64,000 nt of DNA from Stramonita haemastoma (Eukaryota; Mollusca; Gastropoda; Neogastropoda; Muricidae). The translations under genes were made by a program, and so were the position numbers. The notes beneath the pieces are model-generated. The model did no database searches. It worked only from the letters and a program-made list of their open reading frames with translations, and was not told where the DNA came from. Positions 62,606-64,000 of the stretch are shown piece by piece; the stretch's first letter is position 1; each line of letters begins with the position of its first letter. Where the stretch lies: contig CM060316.1 in the NCBI GenBank assembly GCA_030674155.1, positions 72,740,631 through 72,804,630 on the forward strand, given 5' to 3'.

Positions 62606-64000
62606 TACCCAGGAGGGGCCTTTGGTTCCCACTCCTTTCCCCTTCAAGTTATTCAGAAGATACTATACACAAGGATCCTTGTGTACACAGACAATCCATC
62701 CACCTTTCAAGGAGAGTAGTGAACTATCTATGGCCGGTGGATCTCCTTTTCCCTTCAAGTCCTTCAGATGACTCTATAAACTAGGGTGTTTGTACATGCA
62801 TCTGGTGGTATGGGTGATACAAACGTAACCAGCATGCAGCATGTGGTATGTACACCCAAACCCCCTCCAAAAGAAATTCAGTCCTGGAGAGGGCTGGCTC
62901 TACCACACCAAGCTTTCCCAATATGCACTGCATGACATTTCAGTGCAATGCATGGATGACTCCTATGGTCTTAAGGAAAGACAAGATGAGAGAAGATCAG
63001 ATTCTTTCCTCAATGTGCGTTACGAAGTGAGAACCTGCTGCACATAATCATTACAACCAAGATGAACTCTTGTGTTAATGTCACCACAACACATTCACGT
63101 ACAGATAAAACGCTGACCTTCCCACATGCTCAGAGACTCATTCACTGAAGAGCTGGTGTATTAATTCATCAGATGCATTATTCCTTGCAGGTGTGATGTT
63201 ACCATTCCAACAGATTAATAAAGCCAACTCACCAATACAGCAGCACATACACACACACACAGGGATAGGAGGGAGAAGGGGATGGGTGATGTGGGGCTAA
63301 CATACTGTTAGTGAGACATTTCTTTCTTTGTACAGTCTTTCTTTTTCCTTTTTTAAAATCTTATTTTCTTTAGTTTTATATTAGGATGGATGGCTTGAAC
63401 AAATAATAAAAACAAGAAGGAAAATATATTTCTTATCTAATGTATCATCTGGAAAAAAAAACACTTGACTGTGACTTTGATTTTGACACACACAAAACAC
63501 ATACACAATCAGATGGAATATGTTTAAGATTATACAGACTGGCAACTGTTCATCTCCCTAACTTGTCTTGTCGTTCTTTTTGTAATCCAACATGAAAATG
63601 TCCAAACTAAACCAAAACATTTGACATATGGAGTAACGAGCTGATCATTTTCCTGGAGAAATTACACACTTTCTCATGAATTACTAACCAATTAGCCAAG
63701 TTCTTTAAACATGTAGATTTTTAAAATATAATTTATTCTGCTCAGCAAGAGTTAATAAGTTAAGTAAACCATCTTCCGTTTCATCAGCAAAGTAAAGAAA
63801 CTGCAAAAGCATCATCTCACCAAGTGAAACAAAACATCCATGAATTAAAGTCATGATCTTATGCAAGTATAGTTAGGGTAGGTGAAGCATCCTCTTCTTG
63901 TTCTATCATCGAAACAAGAAAACAAAACACAAATGCACATCCAAGACCGTGTGTTACAACGTTTGCATACATAATGCCCGTGAAGTTACTGTCACCACAT

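Larger units (their letters stand above)
60560..64000. other. No gene recognised; presumably intron of the NPVY gene
   Basis: Contains SINE D, SINE C and AT repeats. I see no exon with convincing borders on either strand. The minus-strand gene ending at 52494 must have its 5' exons further right, so this is probably intronic. Confidence 0.5.

Overview
This is eukaryotic, almost certainly metazoan DNA: spliced genes with GT-AG introns, long (CA)n/(CT)n/(AT)n microsatellites, tRNA- and 5S-headed SINEs, LINE relics and DNA transposons. The repeat types and the close match of the SAR1 protein to animal Sar1 suggest a lophotrochozoan, most likely a gastropod mollusc. That species-level guess is inference.

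Three host genes are visible. (1) Plus strand, about 2672-18890: the complete coding region of the COPII GTPase SAR1, with six coding exon positions and a 193-aa product. Its P-loop exon is present twice (3927-4046 and 7062-7181), both 120 nt, same phase, both open, so there are two alternative cassettes. (2) Minus strand, about 45590/40660 down to 26529: a very large C2H2 zinc-finger gene of roughly 3,200 aa in two big coding exons, with an acidic 11-12-aa tandem array and four scattered copies of a short NIFD motif. Its frame is broken about ten times. Most breaks outside the repeat array are single-base losses that one extra base in a short run would repair, which looks more like residual assembly error than pseudogene decay. 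SAR1 and this gene are convergent. (3) Minus strand, 60549 to 52494, running out of the right side of the window: the last exons of an unrecognised gene whose product ends in an acidic, proline-rich tail with an NPVY motif, probably the cytoplasmic part of a membrane protein.

Mobile DNA fills the introns and gaps. An almost complete cut-and-paste transposon (53482-57391) with a spliced transposase, terminal inverted repeats and TTAA flanks sits in an intron of gene 3. A hAT-like element (12489-15448, 5-bp target duplication) lies in the last SAR1 intron and contains a LINE 3' end (14270-15017) with a 12-bp duplication. A broken LINE (41215-44275) lies upstream of the zinc-finger coding exons and is itself interrupted by a 184-bp element with an 8-bp duplication. 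Further pieces include a LINE C-terminus (49347-49763), a GIY-YIG-like retroelement fragment (48370-48850) and at least five SINE-like families.

Notable tandem repeats are a 41-bp minisatellite (about 16 copies, 59654-60310) that starts at a splice donor and repeats that donor in every unit, a 39-bp array in SAR1 intron 4, and a ~57-bp array in the zinc-finger intron. The stretches 18890-26500, 44640-45550, 46660-48370, 49800-52460 and 60560-64000 show only repeats and unassigned sequence.
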